Source: Taenia hydatigena
Taxonomy: Eukaryota; Platyhelminthes; Cestoda; Cyclophyllidea; Taeniidae
DNA: 64,000 nucleotides
Assembly (NCBI GenBank): GCA_036345935.2
Contig: JADWOT020000008.1
Location: forward strand, 15,082,655-15,146,654
Reading direction: 5' to 3'
This document shows, piece after piece, positions 13,871-28,200 of this stretch (position 1 is the first letter of the stretch; each line of letters starts with the position of its first letter). The notes under the pieces were generated by a model that saw only the letters and a list, made by a program, of their open reading frames with translations, was not told the DNA's origin and searched no databases. The translations under genes and the position numbers were made by a program.

Positions 13871-14499
13871 AAGTGAGGAGCAACATGCGATCCATTAATC
13901 GCTTACAAGGGGTAACAGGGTTGCTTTTTTCTTATTTACGGATTCAACTTCCCATTGTAGGTGCTACCAGAAAGGCCACTAAGAACCTCGAAGATACTAC
14001 AACCGTTCGCCTCGGATAGGAGAAGCAACGGTGTGCGCCTGGGTGGTTGCCAAACGAGTCTGACTTCTCTCGTGTTTAATTTACGTTTGAATTTGTTCTT
14101 CCCAGTTTCGCTCCTTGTCACGGAAATATTGTCGCCCACTTGGCAAGGCGCAAAGTCTCTTCCTTTTCCTTCTTACCGTGAAGTATCAGTAATTCCTTCC
14201 GAAGGTCTCCTATAAGTATTTTGCCAAATATGGTAAGCCACCACTAAACTAACACTTTTTGGAGTTTCGCAAATCAAATTCACGTAGCAATAGGAGCAGA
14301 ACAAGGAAGAGCCCCTTGTAAAAATGATTATGATTAAATACCTCCACTTACTATCACGATTTAAAGTTATAGCCACTCAATTACTTTGTGACACTAGAAC
14401 CAAGGAATCGGGATGTAGGAGGAGAAATTGCATGTGGTGTACAGACTGACACAAAGCGAATGCAGTTAAGGGAACAGGAAATGCGAATTTAACTCTGGT

Positions 14500-14850
14500 G
14501 TGTAAATTGCTATTATGCGATTGCAGTTGAAGTGGCGAGAGAGGAGAATTAACCTGATGCGTATCGCCTTGCACCTTGCATCATGCAGGATCGTGGGGAA
14601 GATTGATACACTAACGGCAACTTCTTTGCTTCTGCCAATTCAATTGCAGTCACATGATGTAAGTCGACATACTAACTACAAATTCTATGCTCTCGGACAT
14701 CAACTGCAGGCACATCATTAAAATCGGCACAACCTAAAACTCTGTGCTCTCGCCGCTTTATAATAATAATAAATCTTCTATGCTCTCGCTACTTATGCCG
14801 CAATCACATGATGATGGCGCACAAATCTATTTTCATGCCGTAGCCCTACC
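14500..14850 (+). repeat. Diverged tandem repeat, unit about 60-90 bp
   Basis: Several copies of a unit containing CAATTGCAGTCACATGATG and CTATGCTCTCG recur at about 14.52, 14.64, 14.70, 14.78 and 14.80 kb with indels, including a small TAATAATAATAA run. It is an eroded minisatellite. Confidence 0.5.
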
Positions 14851-17800
14851 TGCGCATTATGAATCTTTGCATTTTCACCTCAATTTCTCGTGGACTTAGT
14901 AGAAACCCAACTTTACAAACAACACTGGCCAGCTTGAAAAAGCAGCAGTAAATATAAAATTTGCATGTAATTTTATATCCTTTAAGGATAAGATAGCACT
15001 GCTTGCTTAGTTGCTAAAATGCTATTAGAACGCGGAGAAGCTGTAGTCGCGTGTTTGGTTAAACTTCGAGCTACATAGGCATGTGATTCCAGTTCACTGG
15101 GAATGCTTGCCGCTTCATGTCGTTCTTCAAATTATATTCTCTCTTACGAACTTAGTTTTTAACATAAAGGATGAGATTTTGTTAACCAAAATTAATCCAT
15201 CTCCTTCTACTTCCTTGCTCTTAGGTACTCTGTCTCTTCCAATAATTTTTCACATGCAACAGAAGAACAAAGATTGTGTGCGAAAAATATTAACTTAGTG
15301 CCCCGCAGTGGTCCGGTCACCGTCAATGATAATCTCTGATTTAGTAATAAGAATTCGATACCAAGAGTAAAGGCGTGATGTTAATGCGCAATATTGCAGC
15401 ACTTCCATCCACTTCATCTATAAAAGCCTGCGCTAGATTTTGAATTGTGTCCGCAATGCAATCGATTCACTGAGTACACAAATGCGTGCCGCAACTGAGG
15501 TCAGTTTCTTCAGTAGTATCAGCTTCATTGCCAACTCGCAACATCATTACTTGACTCGGGACCCTCTACTTGCAATTTTATCCGGCTGTCGTCGACTTTG
15601 TCACTTTTTCTGTTTACTATTGCAGGATTTCGCTAGCGAACCAAATATCGAATTTTGTTTGTTATTAGTCCATTGTGCCTGCTCCATTGTTCCTATTAAT
15701 AAGATACAGTACAGGCTGTGCCTTAGAAACTTTGGCATTTCAATGTTTCAGATTCGTTGTCAATTTAACGCCTTTTTTTGGCCCAATGCTAGATATTTTA
15801 TCAAATCCCTTTACTATCCTGATTTCCAAGCAACTTTAGAGGATGCATCAACAAATTCGAGGAAACTTGAGATTTTTTGCAGGTGGTTTCGGTAAATAAT
15901 TAGTGCCATTGAGTGCTGCAAATAAAACAAGTCAAGTTCACACAAACACATTCATTTGAGCAAAAGCCTTGGCTAAAATGAACTCGTATAGTTAAATCCT
16001 GCGATTTAGACTCCCGTGCATCGACAAAGTGAAGCATTGAGTAGTGACAGCAATAGGAATCCTTATATATTGCACCCACAATTAAATGCGGTGAGAACGA
16101 GAGTAAGCACGTGCCAAGTAACAGTTGACTATACCCCTTAAGATCACGCTTTCTTAAGTTATGCAATAAATGGTTTGCACAACTTGCAGCGCAACTAGGG
16201 AGAGGCAGCGGATCTGATGGCATTATCACCGATTTGGCGCAGGTTACATTAGTATGTGCCAGCAGTGTGAGATCATTGGTTGATCTTGCCATGCAAGTCG
16301 CTGGGTCCCCAGTACCACGAATTAAGGGATTGATGTAACTGCTCCACTGAGGTGAGAATGAATTGCAAAGATTGTCAATAGGACGGTAGAACGGCTGACA
16401 GGTATAACTCATAGGTAAACGCTGCCAAATATAATGAAAATCGCTAGAAAGTTGACTTTATTAAAATCGTGCTTTAAGTGAGCTTAAAAAGGATGAATGA
16501 CTAGGAAAATATAGCCGAATTCACAGAGGTCGTATAGAGGTAGAAGTGTCTGATGATATTGAAGGAAGCGATTCATTAAAACATCACTACGGAGAACTTA
16601 ACAGTGCTTAGCACGAAATGGCGTACTTTAATTTTGCCCAGGATTTGATTGGCGATTGTGTTACACGTAGCATAATGCAATACGCTCCGCTATTAGATAG
16701 ATGTTTAGACAAATAGGACCGAGGTAAGCAAAGGAGGATGCATTAAGCGTTGAGAGCATTTCAAGTTATTGCTCCTTTAGTTTTCACAGTCTTCAGCTTA
16801 AAAAAAATAACTCATCTCAAGCATGAATTCGTCTTTACTGAAAAACAAGCAGTCTGATTCAGTTTTTAATAAAAGTTCTATTTTTTATGATATCCTGACG
16901 CTACAAATTGCGAAAGCTGAAACTGCTATCCAACATAGTCTGTAAATATGTTAGACGCGCCGACAAATGTGCAATTTTTTAACATTTGCATGAGCTAAAA
17001 TTACAGATCTGCACTGAATTATTGGCTGATGGGAGCAGGACTATCCCGACTAGGTTGCAGAATAGGAACCGAGTACGATCGTCTAAATGTGTAAAGCAAA
17101 AAAGGAATGCTAGGCAAGGAAAAGGAAGGAGAAACAATTACATTAACGGACAAGCTGCTCGAATGCGAAGCGATATCGCAGTGTCACTAAAAGCATTCTA
17201 TACATCCCTATACATTAACTTATTTACCCACTTGCGCACTCGTTCGGCTTGTCTGTGAAGATGCCTTGTGAACTTAAATCCAAGCACAAAGTCCAACAAG
17301 CTTGTTAATAACTTAGTGCTACTATGATACTTCAGCCTCATTTAGATGCATACCCAACAACTTTTTCAAATTAAAGTAATTGCGATATTCTGCTGTTTAT
17401 GATGAGCAGTTATTTCTTTAATGTTAAGCGAATAAGGCGTCAGGGGAGGTGATTGGAACTGCATCGGTAAATAAACGCGGTACCGCTGCCCTTTTCCTTT
17501 CTAAGCAGACAATGCCGAAGAGATGATAAGACATTTTTGGATGGAGAACGACATAAACGTGTACTATGCAAACATGGAAACGACTTATTTGCAATAACAA
17601 TACATGGCACATAAATATCCATGAAGTACAAATAGGACAAAGTTTTCATCACTTCATAGCGGTTGGAAGTGTAGATATCTGCATACCACAGAGCCTGCAG
17701 GTGAATTATGCATTAGGACCGATCAATGTTGCACTGATAAAACATACGTGGATTGATAATTAAATAGTATGTAGGTGCAATCGATGGAGCATAATATGAA

Positions 17801-20800
17801 AGTGGTATTGTAAAGTAAACCAAGTCCCCTGGTGCATCGAGCGGCGAGCTAGCATGGTCAAAACTAGTGAATTTATCCTGCGCGTAGGTGGGCTTGTAGT
17901 CATAGGAGTCGAGGGACTTCAGCGTAGATAGATCAGAGTAGATGGAATAAAAGTTGAATGCGCTGCCATGCGGTGTGGCATAGGAGAAGGAAGATGAAGG
18001 TAATGGCGGTGTTGAAGGGAAGGTGTAGCTCAGAATATTGGACGAATGTGCCTTGGGTGCAGATGATGAGACGGTGGAGTGGGGGACGCAAATCGAAGTA
18101 GGCCTTGAATGAAGTGCTTTGCGCTGGTGCCTTTTCGACTTTTGATGTACACGTTTGTGTCGGATTCTATCTACTCCCGACCTTGGTCTATAATGTGCAA
18201 ATTAAAGAGGATTTTAAAATGACCAGCACCAAAAGAGGTTCATATATGAGTCAAAATCTACCTAATGTCCCTCTTTGGAGGTGTCTGCCAACGCAAGCAA
18301 CCCGTGTGCATCTCCAGTCACAAGATTTGCAAAGTAGCTAACGCAAAAACAACTCGATGAACATAGACGAAGCGACTTGACTAAAAATCACAACTCCTGG
18401 CCATGTAATCATTAATTTATTCAACTACTTCAGATTATTTGATTGCGTCATGTTCACACATCTTTCGTAGTATCTGGTCACCGCTGCAAGGACTTGGTGA
18501 CATTTTGGCGTGGGCCAAACGCGATTACTCTAAATTGTTCGCATCATACCCATGGAACTGAGTATTACTACTTCTCCTTAGTCCATTCGAGAACACAAGT
18601 TTTGTCTTTACAGCATTTTGGTTGCTGCACATCTCTTTATCCCTTCCAAAATTGATGCTGAGGCAGAGCTTCAGTCAAAACATGCAGATCATTTGTCTGC
18701 ACTGCCGAACTAGCTTTGACCTTCTTTACAGCTCTTATGGCCTCAATATTAAAACTCTTGGTTCCCAAAGCACCGGATCTCAGCATGCGTCTTGTTAATT
18801 CTATTATCAATCCCAATGTATCATGTTTCATTGGTTACTACTTAAAGTCGCTCAGAATACACGAAATTTGAGCAGCGACACTACACCCCCGCTGAGTCAG
18901 ATTCGTCTCAAATAACCTATTTTTCCACTATTTCACTCTCCTCGGGTATCAAAAATGTTTCCTACGAGAAAAATGATGGACAAAATAGTCCCTTATCAAA
19001 TTGACTCATTTTCTTGCCCAAACTTTACATTCGTGTCATTTTGAAGTACCGCCAAATGGAGTCGCATGCAGTAAATCTGAGTGAAAATTTTTGAGCCAAT
19101 TTGATTTACGCAGCGTTTTCTATGAAGTACACAGTGATGCTTGCTTATCTGCATAATCTAAACGTCAAAAGTACTAGATTAACTTTTAGGATATTTTAAG
19201 CTGCGAAACGTTACGTATTTTCCCTGTAATTAACTCACCACATCTACATTCTCCTCCTTCTCCCCCTTCCTATCCCGATCTGGCTTCATCACTGTGTGGT
19301 TGATGTTTTGTCTTTTAGTGGTGATGGCGGTGCGAGAGAATCAGGTCCCATACAGTAAGGTAGTATGTACCGCCAAACTACCTGCTCATCCAATCCCGAC
19401 CTCTGGCTCGTCGCAACCATGTTTTGTTTGGAAAATTTCGCCACCACTAGACGTAGAAGCACTGGCCTAGCAACAACAATCCTCTTCAATGTGCTTGTGC
19501 GTACGGTGTAGACGCTCTTTACATACACTTGGTGCTGCAACAGAGACTCGACGAGAATGCAGGAGTGCATGGAAAGATGCGAGGACATCCGAACCCGACT
19601 TTAGTTCCATTCGCGACTCAAAGTTTCGGTGGGACTAAAAGTCCAATGACGCTTTAAAGCTAAAACGCATTCCTCCCTTATTTATTTCTTCTAAAACATC
19701 CTCACGTCAAAGAGTAGCTTCGCTGATGGGTCTCCATCATCATCATCATCATCATTGAAAGCAAAATCACTTTCCACAAATAGGAGTTTGAGTGAGTTGA
19801 AGCGTTTCGTCTTGCGCACAATCCGTCTAAGTTGACCGCAATCGGTGAGGCTGCGCGATTGTGCTTACCTGTAGACAAGCACAATCGCCAAGTATATGAG
19901 GTCAGCATTGAACAATCCGAGTACGTTTATCAGTAGAATAACCTCTACTAGCTCTAAAAGAGGTGTACAAAAGGATGAGAGACGTCTTTGGCAGCGCTAC
20001 AGATTTACGGTTTACATACCAAATCCTAAAGGTGCGAATAAGTGGCATGTGCGTTGAGGTCCCTCCATCTCCAGGCCAATTCATCGCAATCCTTGACTGG
20101 GGCAGCATTAGTGGATGAGAAAAACTTTAATGGGATTGAAGATGTCTGTATACCTCTCTACTCGGGCTCCAACCTCAGCCAGGTCAGTGACGTTGGATTT
20201 GAGGGAGAAGAGAAGAAGATCGAAAATGCCTTGCGAGACATCACCATCACCAATACGGTAATGGAGGGCAGTGTGGGCACTTGGATGTGTTGGAGGGTGC
20301 GCAGTGGTTGGAAGAGACTGGCAGAGGAGGTGATATTGCCACCGCCCTCTTGCAGGTGAATTTGGACCAGTGGCATTGCTAATGCTGCCCCACTAGCCAC
20401 TGAGAGGTTGATTCGCTGCCGACAAGCAAACAAACTAATCAGTGCACCATTAAATCTTCTCGTTTCTGGTATTTTTGTATTGCTGAGTTGTTTGTTTCTG
20501 AGTTTGGGATTTCTTTTAGCTACTAAGGATGACGCATAAGATTTGTTTGCTTACTGAACTTTAATTGACATCTCCGCCTAATAACCATGTCATGCAACCG
20601 CTTTTGGGCACATTAGATAATGCGCGGAGTCTGCGTCGCAACAAAGTAGAATTTCGTTCTAACAAATTACAAACTACACAAGGTTTCGCTTAATGTGATA
20701 GACCTTTAGGTGTTTGAGCTTCCGAGCTTAAGTTCGCAAGCAATTTATGATCCTTGTGCTCCGTTACGGCCCCAGCACTTCTCTCGAGAGGTCACACCAC

Positions 20801-21329
20801 AAGTATGAAAGAGGGCACCCATTTGAAACGAGTTTTACTCACATCGGTCTGGTTTCGTTGATACTTTGCGGTAGAGGGTTTCAAAGTTGGATTAACAGGC
20901 CAATGAGTCATGATATGCAAAGGTCAATTTAGGATGTCACACTGCGCGTTTTTGGTAGTGATTTAGGTAGATCCAGTCATTCTCTATCATTGTCAGATAG
21001 TGTTATTTTGATATCAGTCCCGTCCTTGGTGATGGCAGCACCTCTTGCACTAGTTTTCAGTCCAACGGTAGGCAACTTATCCATGCATTCATTTAGCCGT
21101 CTACTCCTACTTTAGTTACCAAATGAATCAACAAAGTCAATCGTCGTTAAAGAAGACAATTTAGAGGGTAAAAGTAGCTTTTCCTTGAACTTTGGACACA
21201 GCAAAAGTAGGGAAAACAAGATGCGAATTTGTTCTCAGTCAGCAAACGCGTAGCTGTACACGTTCAAGTAGGCATCAAGTCAGATAGCACTTATGAGCTG
21301 TTATTGTAGAGGTTCAAACAGCGACATTA
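14851..21329. other. Spacer, no supported gene
   Basis: Two longer ORFs occur, 15440-15895 plus (151 codons) and 15900-16412 minus (170 codons, Cys-rich). They show no known motif, no good start context and no splice partners. The rest is AT-rich noncoding DNA with the (CAT)7 tract. Confidence 0.5.
19735..19755 (+). repeat. (CAT)7 microsatellite
   Basis: Seven perfect CAT units. On the minus strand an ORF turns it into a run of Met (ATG), which is not a gene. Confidence 0.9.
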
Positions 21330-24300
21330 AGTAAATATTAATGACGTTAAAGTTTTTGAGGCAAACAGAGCTGTTTACACCATAAGTGTAAGGACTCACT
21401 GATTTACCACCACTGGTGGTTCCGATCGCTTCTCAAACAAGTTTTCGTGCCCATTGACTACCCTCCTCACGTTTTGATTGCAGTACCAGACTAAGATTGG
21501 TCTATTCTTTAGCAAGGCTCTATATCACAACTAAAACCGGAATTGTCATGCATCACACACTCATGCTCTGGTAACCATGGCGCCTGCCTCAAAGTCATGT
21601 GCTTGGACATAAGTGAATAATCACAAATCAGGGTTATCATGCCGTCCATATCACCCATGGCATTTTTACTAGGCACACAAAAATGTATGTGCATGCGAAT
21701 AACTTACAGCCTGCACTTCGTCGCCCACTGATATCTGTCATGCAACATTCCTCGCCAATTCTGTTCTCATGTCTCACCACTCTCGGAGAACCTTAAACGC
21801 TATAAAGACCAAGGCATACAAGTCCTAGTGACCAAGGAACAATAGGGCCAGTTTTGATTGTTCCATGGTTAGAAAAAAAGTGTTTCAAGGTCCTTTGAGA
21901 CGACGAAATCCGCTTCTTCGCCAACACTACGGAGCGGGGTTGAGGAAATCCGCAAGCTCAACGGTCATAAGGCTGACAACGTTTTCATGCAAGCTTTACT
22001 AACATAAAGCGAGACAGAGCCCATCCTTTATATTGCATCCGCCTCGACTAACCCATGTCGATATACCAGGTCTTCAAAGGATTCATTTCTATCAAGACGA
22101 ACTATAACGCTCAAACTGACCATTTGGACATCAACTCCGGTAATGACTGTCACCATGGCATGATCGTCGCAACTGCTGTCCCCTTCAAGTAGTTCCCTTA
22201 GATAGATTCCCGCAAACTAAGTTGCCCTCACAAAATTTCTGATGAAAATTCATCCAATCATGTGACTTGAGTGTCGTGATGCGGACAGATAAAAGGTCGT
22301 ATTTTTAGCATCTGCAAATTGTTTAAATGTATCCTAATCCAAGCCTTGTGTTTCTTTTCCTTCTCTTCTCCCCCCATTCCGTAGAACATTTCGCTTACCC
22401 TCCTCCCGTTCACCAAGTCCTCTTACTTCCTTTAACTTTACCTGTCACTTTCTTCGGCTTTGTACTCTTATACTTGTTAAAGCAGCACTTAAATGCCTTT
22501 ATTGTTTTCATTTGTTTAAAGAGATTAAATGCAAAAGCCTGCCCTGTTGGAAATTTTCGGCGTTCAATGGTAGGCAGCATGCTTAACCTCTTTTAAATGG
22601 GCAGACCTGTCAAACTGCAGTTCATGCTACACGTATCACATTTAACAAAGCGCAAGTGATGATGGACGTTGGCATTAATGTTAAGTGAACTAATATCTTT
22701 TTTTCCTTTTTGGGCATCTTTGCCACCTGAGGTAGTTCATTTTTTATCATTTTACAAACAGGAACGGATCGCAAAGGTAGCAAATTCGATGTTAATTGAA
22801 ATCCTTCGTGTCTGCAAGACGAAAGTATTGTCCGTGGATAAATGGTAAAGAAGCGGAGGCCACAGCTCTTACTTTAACGGAGTTGGGGATGATATATATT
22901 AAAAGAAAAGTGTTGCTGAATTATTCGTTCATATTTCCACCTCCTTACCTTCCCATCTCTGCTTGAAGCCACTTGCGACCATGCGACTCTTCGCCCACTT
23001 GATGTCGTACAGCTACTGACCATCTGGACTGTTCATCTGTTTGAAACCTTACTACCAATTCAGGTGCCACATTGAAGTTCTAGCCTAGATTGTTACTGGC
23101 GCAGCCTAAAATCAGGTTCCTGCATTGACTTGACTCAGTTGCGACTTGAGAGTGGTCCTAGCTTGTCAAAGTAGACGCGCTTTAGTGTTTGTAGATGCAT
23201 AGTTAATACTTGATGGAAGTGCCTCCTTCTACTAAATGACGAGACTCATTCTGTAGCCAGTATCCCATTCAGCTAATAAACCGCAATGCCAAACCATAAT
23301 CAGGCAGTCAAAGGGTTGACTCTATAGCTGTTGCCTGCTTTCTCATCTTTTGCCTTACAGAAGAAACGTGAAAGCTCAATCACCTTCTTCGGACCCTTCC
23401 AAAATGTTCTCTATGTAAGCATCAACAATGATAGGCAAAGCGTGAACGGATTTGTCCTGGACGACGTCCTCAGCCAAACCCAGAAAATGGAAGCGGCTGT
23501 TGAAGTTGGCTACACATGCTTGCCATTGTGATTTTGTCCTAGCTCACTAGAATAGTCTTTTGCAACCTGAAATCCCTACGCTTCTGCCGACATTTGTTTA
23601 CCATCGTGTTCATTCCTGCGAACATCTTTGGGGACTCCCCTGATGTGGGCAGACTTGCCTTAACTTCATGCCATCAACTTTATCATTATATTCTTTACTT
23701 AACATATGTTAAACGCTCTTACCTCGGATTTGAAGCAAGCTTGAGTCCATGCATTAGGCATCAGTAAACAAAAGGAATATTAGGGAAGCATAGTTGCGGC
23801 AGGAACCCATTTCTGTGTAAGAGTTCGACACTGTACGTGAAGGATTTCCCTCTGCACTGACAAAATTCATTGGATTTTTCCACTTGTCGGTAGGAATGTA
23901 GCTCTGCGCGCAAGATTTCAGGACCTATACTTTGCTCTGTGAGTTTGCGATGGAGAGGATGTCAGCAGAATTAGTGAATTCCTTAGCAAAGGACAAAAGT
24001 TCAGACTAGGAATGTAAGTGGTTCTTTTTGAGTTAATATAGAACTACCCACCACTAAAGGTAGATTTCCTCTAAGGTAAGCGCTCGTCTTTGGAAAAGTG
24101 TTAAGTGCCAAGTCGTAAGGTAAAGTAATCTACTTTTGCCAGCCGAATTCATAAACGATGAAAAGGATTGTAAATTACCATACACCTTTCTCAACTTGAC
24201 GTCGCAAATGTGCGAAACCTAGTTTCCAAGGCTTTTACAGAAAACGATTTCAATGAGCGGTACAGCTCTTAACGATTTGCGATACTGAAAACTGCAAAAT

Positions 24301-25215
24301 AGTTATAGATTGTATGTGGTCCGGGTACAGAATTTGCCTGGTGATCTATGGGTTAAGAGCACAATGAATGCATTTTATCCTTATTAGTTATCATTATTTT
24401 ATAACTTATTATTACCATCTTAGTCATAGTTGGGACTGTCCCTGCCTTCTTTTCTCATGCAAATCTTGAGTAAAGATAAAATTTGTTTATGTAATTTTAT
24501 TTTTGACTCGCTGTAAACCTTCATAGCAACCATATCGTTCTTTCACACAATAGTTGTGTCATCGTAATGACGTTGCTTACACTCGATTTCCTTTATAGTA
24601 GAGCCTCAGTGCTAAGTTTATAAGGGACTTTTAAAACCGTGGAATTGAATCAGGTTGAAGAAAAGCACTCTGGTGTATTTTGCATGTGAAACGACAATCA
24701 CGTGCTAGATTGGCACGCCTATTCCCATTAAAATATAGCCTCAGTTTAATTAAATTTGTCTCGCTTGGTATGACACAAACGCTCTCCTTTGCTTTTGTGC
24801 ACAGAGGCCATGCGATCGCCCCCTACCATCGAGTCCCCGCCGTCACCAGCGGAATGCTGCGCTCCAAAGAATGAGACTTTCGTCCCCTCACCTCTGCATG
24901 CATTCATTTTCTCACATCCCCATGTTGCTCCTCTGCCCACTAACTTCGCCAATGCCTGGGAGTGTAGATGGAATTCCATGCGGTACCTGATAATTTGCCG
25001 TAAAATCGCTAACGAACTGATGACAGGTAACATTGTCTTTAGCATGTCTTAAATTAAATTGGTATTACTCTCAGTCTTTCCATTCTTTAACAATGATTCG
25101 TCTACTTCGAGTGGAGTCACCTGCTTGTAGTTTAAACAGTTCTAACGAAATCACACCTTGTCATACATAATTAAATTTGGCATATTTTAGACCAGTATAT
25201 TGGACAATGAGTGTA
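21330..25215 (-). repeat. Right arm of the large inverted duplication
   Basis: This is the reverse-complement partner of 1-3315, about 570 bp longer because of indels. Collinearity starts near 21330 (inner edge, in the partner of the GTGAGCCCTTACACTTATAG block) and is still good at 25215, which matches base 1 of the window. It may be a segmental duplication, or two insertions of one long repeat in opposite orientation. Confidence 0.8.
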
Positions 25216-28200
25216 AAGTGCATTCAAAACAACAGAATGCAGTTATTTTTTGATGCTCTTAATAATATAGCGGTGAAAATAAATGAGTTCTTTTACCAAA
25301 CAATCAAAATTGCGCTAGCTTCCAATTAGTAAACACCAAAGCTTATAGCCGACCGCCAAAATGAGGTGTGTCAAAAGGCGATGGCGATGCTAGGTTTAAG
25401 TTCACGGATGATTGGTTAGCAGTGGATCTGTGAAGGATCATCATCTCTATAAGCTTATTGCAACCCCCTATTTTGCAGAGAGGCACAGATACCCTTTTTA
25501 CTGGACGCTGAGTCTGGTGAGAAGGGTTAAATTTGGATGGGTTTCAATAAAAGCGCTGCTCTCGAGGTCACTAGCACTAGGTTCAAAAATCTTAAGAACA
25601 TTTCTAGGACGTCCCTTTCATCAAACATCTTCCTCATTCGACTTGCGCAAACAACTTCTCTGTGGGACGAAAAATAGTTGGTGTCGATGCAAATTTTAAG
25701 TCAGCAAAACTAGGATTTTGCGAAAACAAAACAAGTAAATTTGGGTCATTATAACCCGCAGCATGCACTGTAGGTATCACTGGCCTCGATGACAGACAAG
25801 CAAATGACGGATCCGCATTTATGCACTCTCAGGCTCACACTAAGAAGCAGTTGAACAGTCTTCTCCTTATATGCTCATCTCTCTCCTAAGTGAGACTGTA
25901 CTCTGAGCACTGAAATGCTGCCTCCTCCGCATGGAACAAAGTGACTCGCCATAGGGGGCGATACAATGAAAGTGGCTACGGGTGAGTGGATGGTGAGCAT
26001 GGGATTCAACAATTTTAGTAGTCACTATCGGATGGTCGCTGTCATCATTCAATGAATATCTTTAGGGAGAACATATCAGATAGTAGACTAATGACGTATA
26101 GCTACGCTGCTTCCACACATTGGTCATATAACATTCATCGCCCTACCATGGCCCACTGTGAATTTTTGGAAGGATTGGAGTGCTATACATGTGGCAAATA
26201 AATTGGCATCAACCAAGAATTTGACTCCATTTCCTGACAAACGCTAGTGATAACCAGTATGGTACGAATTGTATGCAATGGTAAAAAACAAGGCAGAAAT
26301 GAGGAACGTTACTAATTGCGACTTTGTTGCACTTAAAAAACCGCACAATGTTCGGTGACCCTCGTCAAATGTTAGACTTTCTCTGTTATTCTGCGCAGCC
26401 GAATATTTCGAGAACTGCTGAACTGACTTGCAAATATGTGAGAGTATATTCTACCATGGCCTTAAAAGAGGGTACACTGCCGTATATAGCCATTGGATGT
26501 TTTATAAATATCATGCATGAGAGCTGCAGAAGATACCAAGCATGTGATGCTCACATCGTTCGCTAAATGAGAGTAAGTTTCAGAGACCGCAACTTTCCCT
26601 TTAAGCATGCATGCTCTTCGTCAAACAGATCACACACATACTTATTTTGCAAATCTATGTTAAGGAAAAGTATGAATGCATCCTCCAAGAGCCTTATTTA
26701 AAAGGCACTTGGGATTGATTTCCTCAAACACAGATGACCATTAGTATCCCGGAAAATTGACAAAGTACTTCCTTTAAATCAAACGACAGTAGAGTGGTAA
26801 AATATATATTTATCAAAGATGTTGAAATTTTACATGTGCATGATGGTTGTTACAGTGGAGCCCTACTTCCCTATAAATATAAAACAATTGTGCTGCAAGG
26901 AGCGAAGGGCTCATCAAAAGTAGATCATTCGAGTCCTGAGAGAGAATACTTGTGACGATACGATTAAAGGCGCGAAACTTTGCACAATCCAAAGCAAGCG
27001 AAGAGGAGCATTTGAAACTTGTGTAGGGCATGACTCGCAATGTGGAGAGCTAAGTTGCTTACACCAGTTTGGTAGAGCTAAGTGAAGTATATTCACCACA
27101 AATTAATTCAAACTGGTAGTCGCGCAACACAACAAAGGTGTAGGAGTTGAGGGCAACACCATCGGTGAGGACACTGATTACACTCGTGCAAACACTGAGA
27201 GGTGAAACCTACAACATCATAGTGGGTCACTGAAAGCCTGTATAAATGTTTTCAAAATGGATATTTGAAATTGATTTGAATGCTACTAATACGGCAGATT
27301 AATTACCCTTAAGGTTATGAATCATTCAGCAAAACTGATAGGGACTGAGGAGAGTGAGCTGTAGAATTAATCGGCAGTCCACTACGCACCGTCAACACTT
27401 AAAATACATAATTCAAATTGGCCTTCATGAGAAAAAGGAAAATACTTAAAAGCACACCGACAGGACTTATGGCAGTGCTTAAGGCCTGGAGCTTAAATTA
27501 GGTATGCTGATGGAGTACTTCAGCTGAACTTTTAATCCTTTCCTTCTCACAACTTCTCCGCCCATCGTAAGTATCGCGTTCTGCACACTCAAAGGACTTG
27601 TACGCTTAACCAAGCCTGTGGGTGAACACACTGCAATTAATTGAGAAAGTGGAAATTAGCAAACAATCGATCTAATGTGTGTGCACACCGAAGCCACTGC
27701 TCTGGTTTGCTTCTCTGATCACAAATATCTCTACACTCAACACTCGCCCAAACGGCTCGAAAAGAGTAAATAGGCGCATTTCACTATGCCCCTGGGAGAT
27801 ATTGATGAACAATTTGGAGCCTTCAGAGTCCTCTATCATTGACCCACAAGGAGAGGATTGTTGGGGATGATGGGTAAGTACTTGAGCAACGTCATGAACA
27901 CTCACTGCTGGTGAGGACACAGGGAGCAAGTGTTCTAGAAGCTTATTTTAAAGGAGGCAAAAGAATGGGGAAACAAGTACAAAATCACTTGTTTTAAACT
28001 GAGGGTAGCTAAGCATGCATGATTGGGCAACTAAAAGCAAAGCATGAAGGCGGATGACCAAAAAGGCAAAACTACAGCAAGGGATAGGAAAGGGCTTCTT
28101 GCCTGGGCTATAAGAGATACTTCTGGTATTAGAGGCTGTATATCCTCGTCTGGTTAAAATAGGTGATTCTGAAGTACTGAGGTGGAAAAATGTTGTCGTT

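Noticed and set aside
15900..16412. 170-codon Cys-rich minus-strand ORF
   Set aside because: Cysteines show no regular spacing, there is no signal peptide at the start, no recognised family, and no flanking exons.
1..25215. Reading the inverted arms as terminal repeats of a Maverick/Polinton-type giant element
   Set aside because: The 18-kb spacer shows no polymerase, integrase, ATPase or capsid genes, and no end motifs or target duplications are visible.
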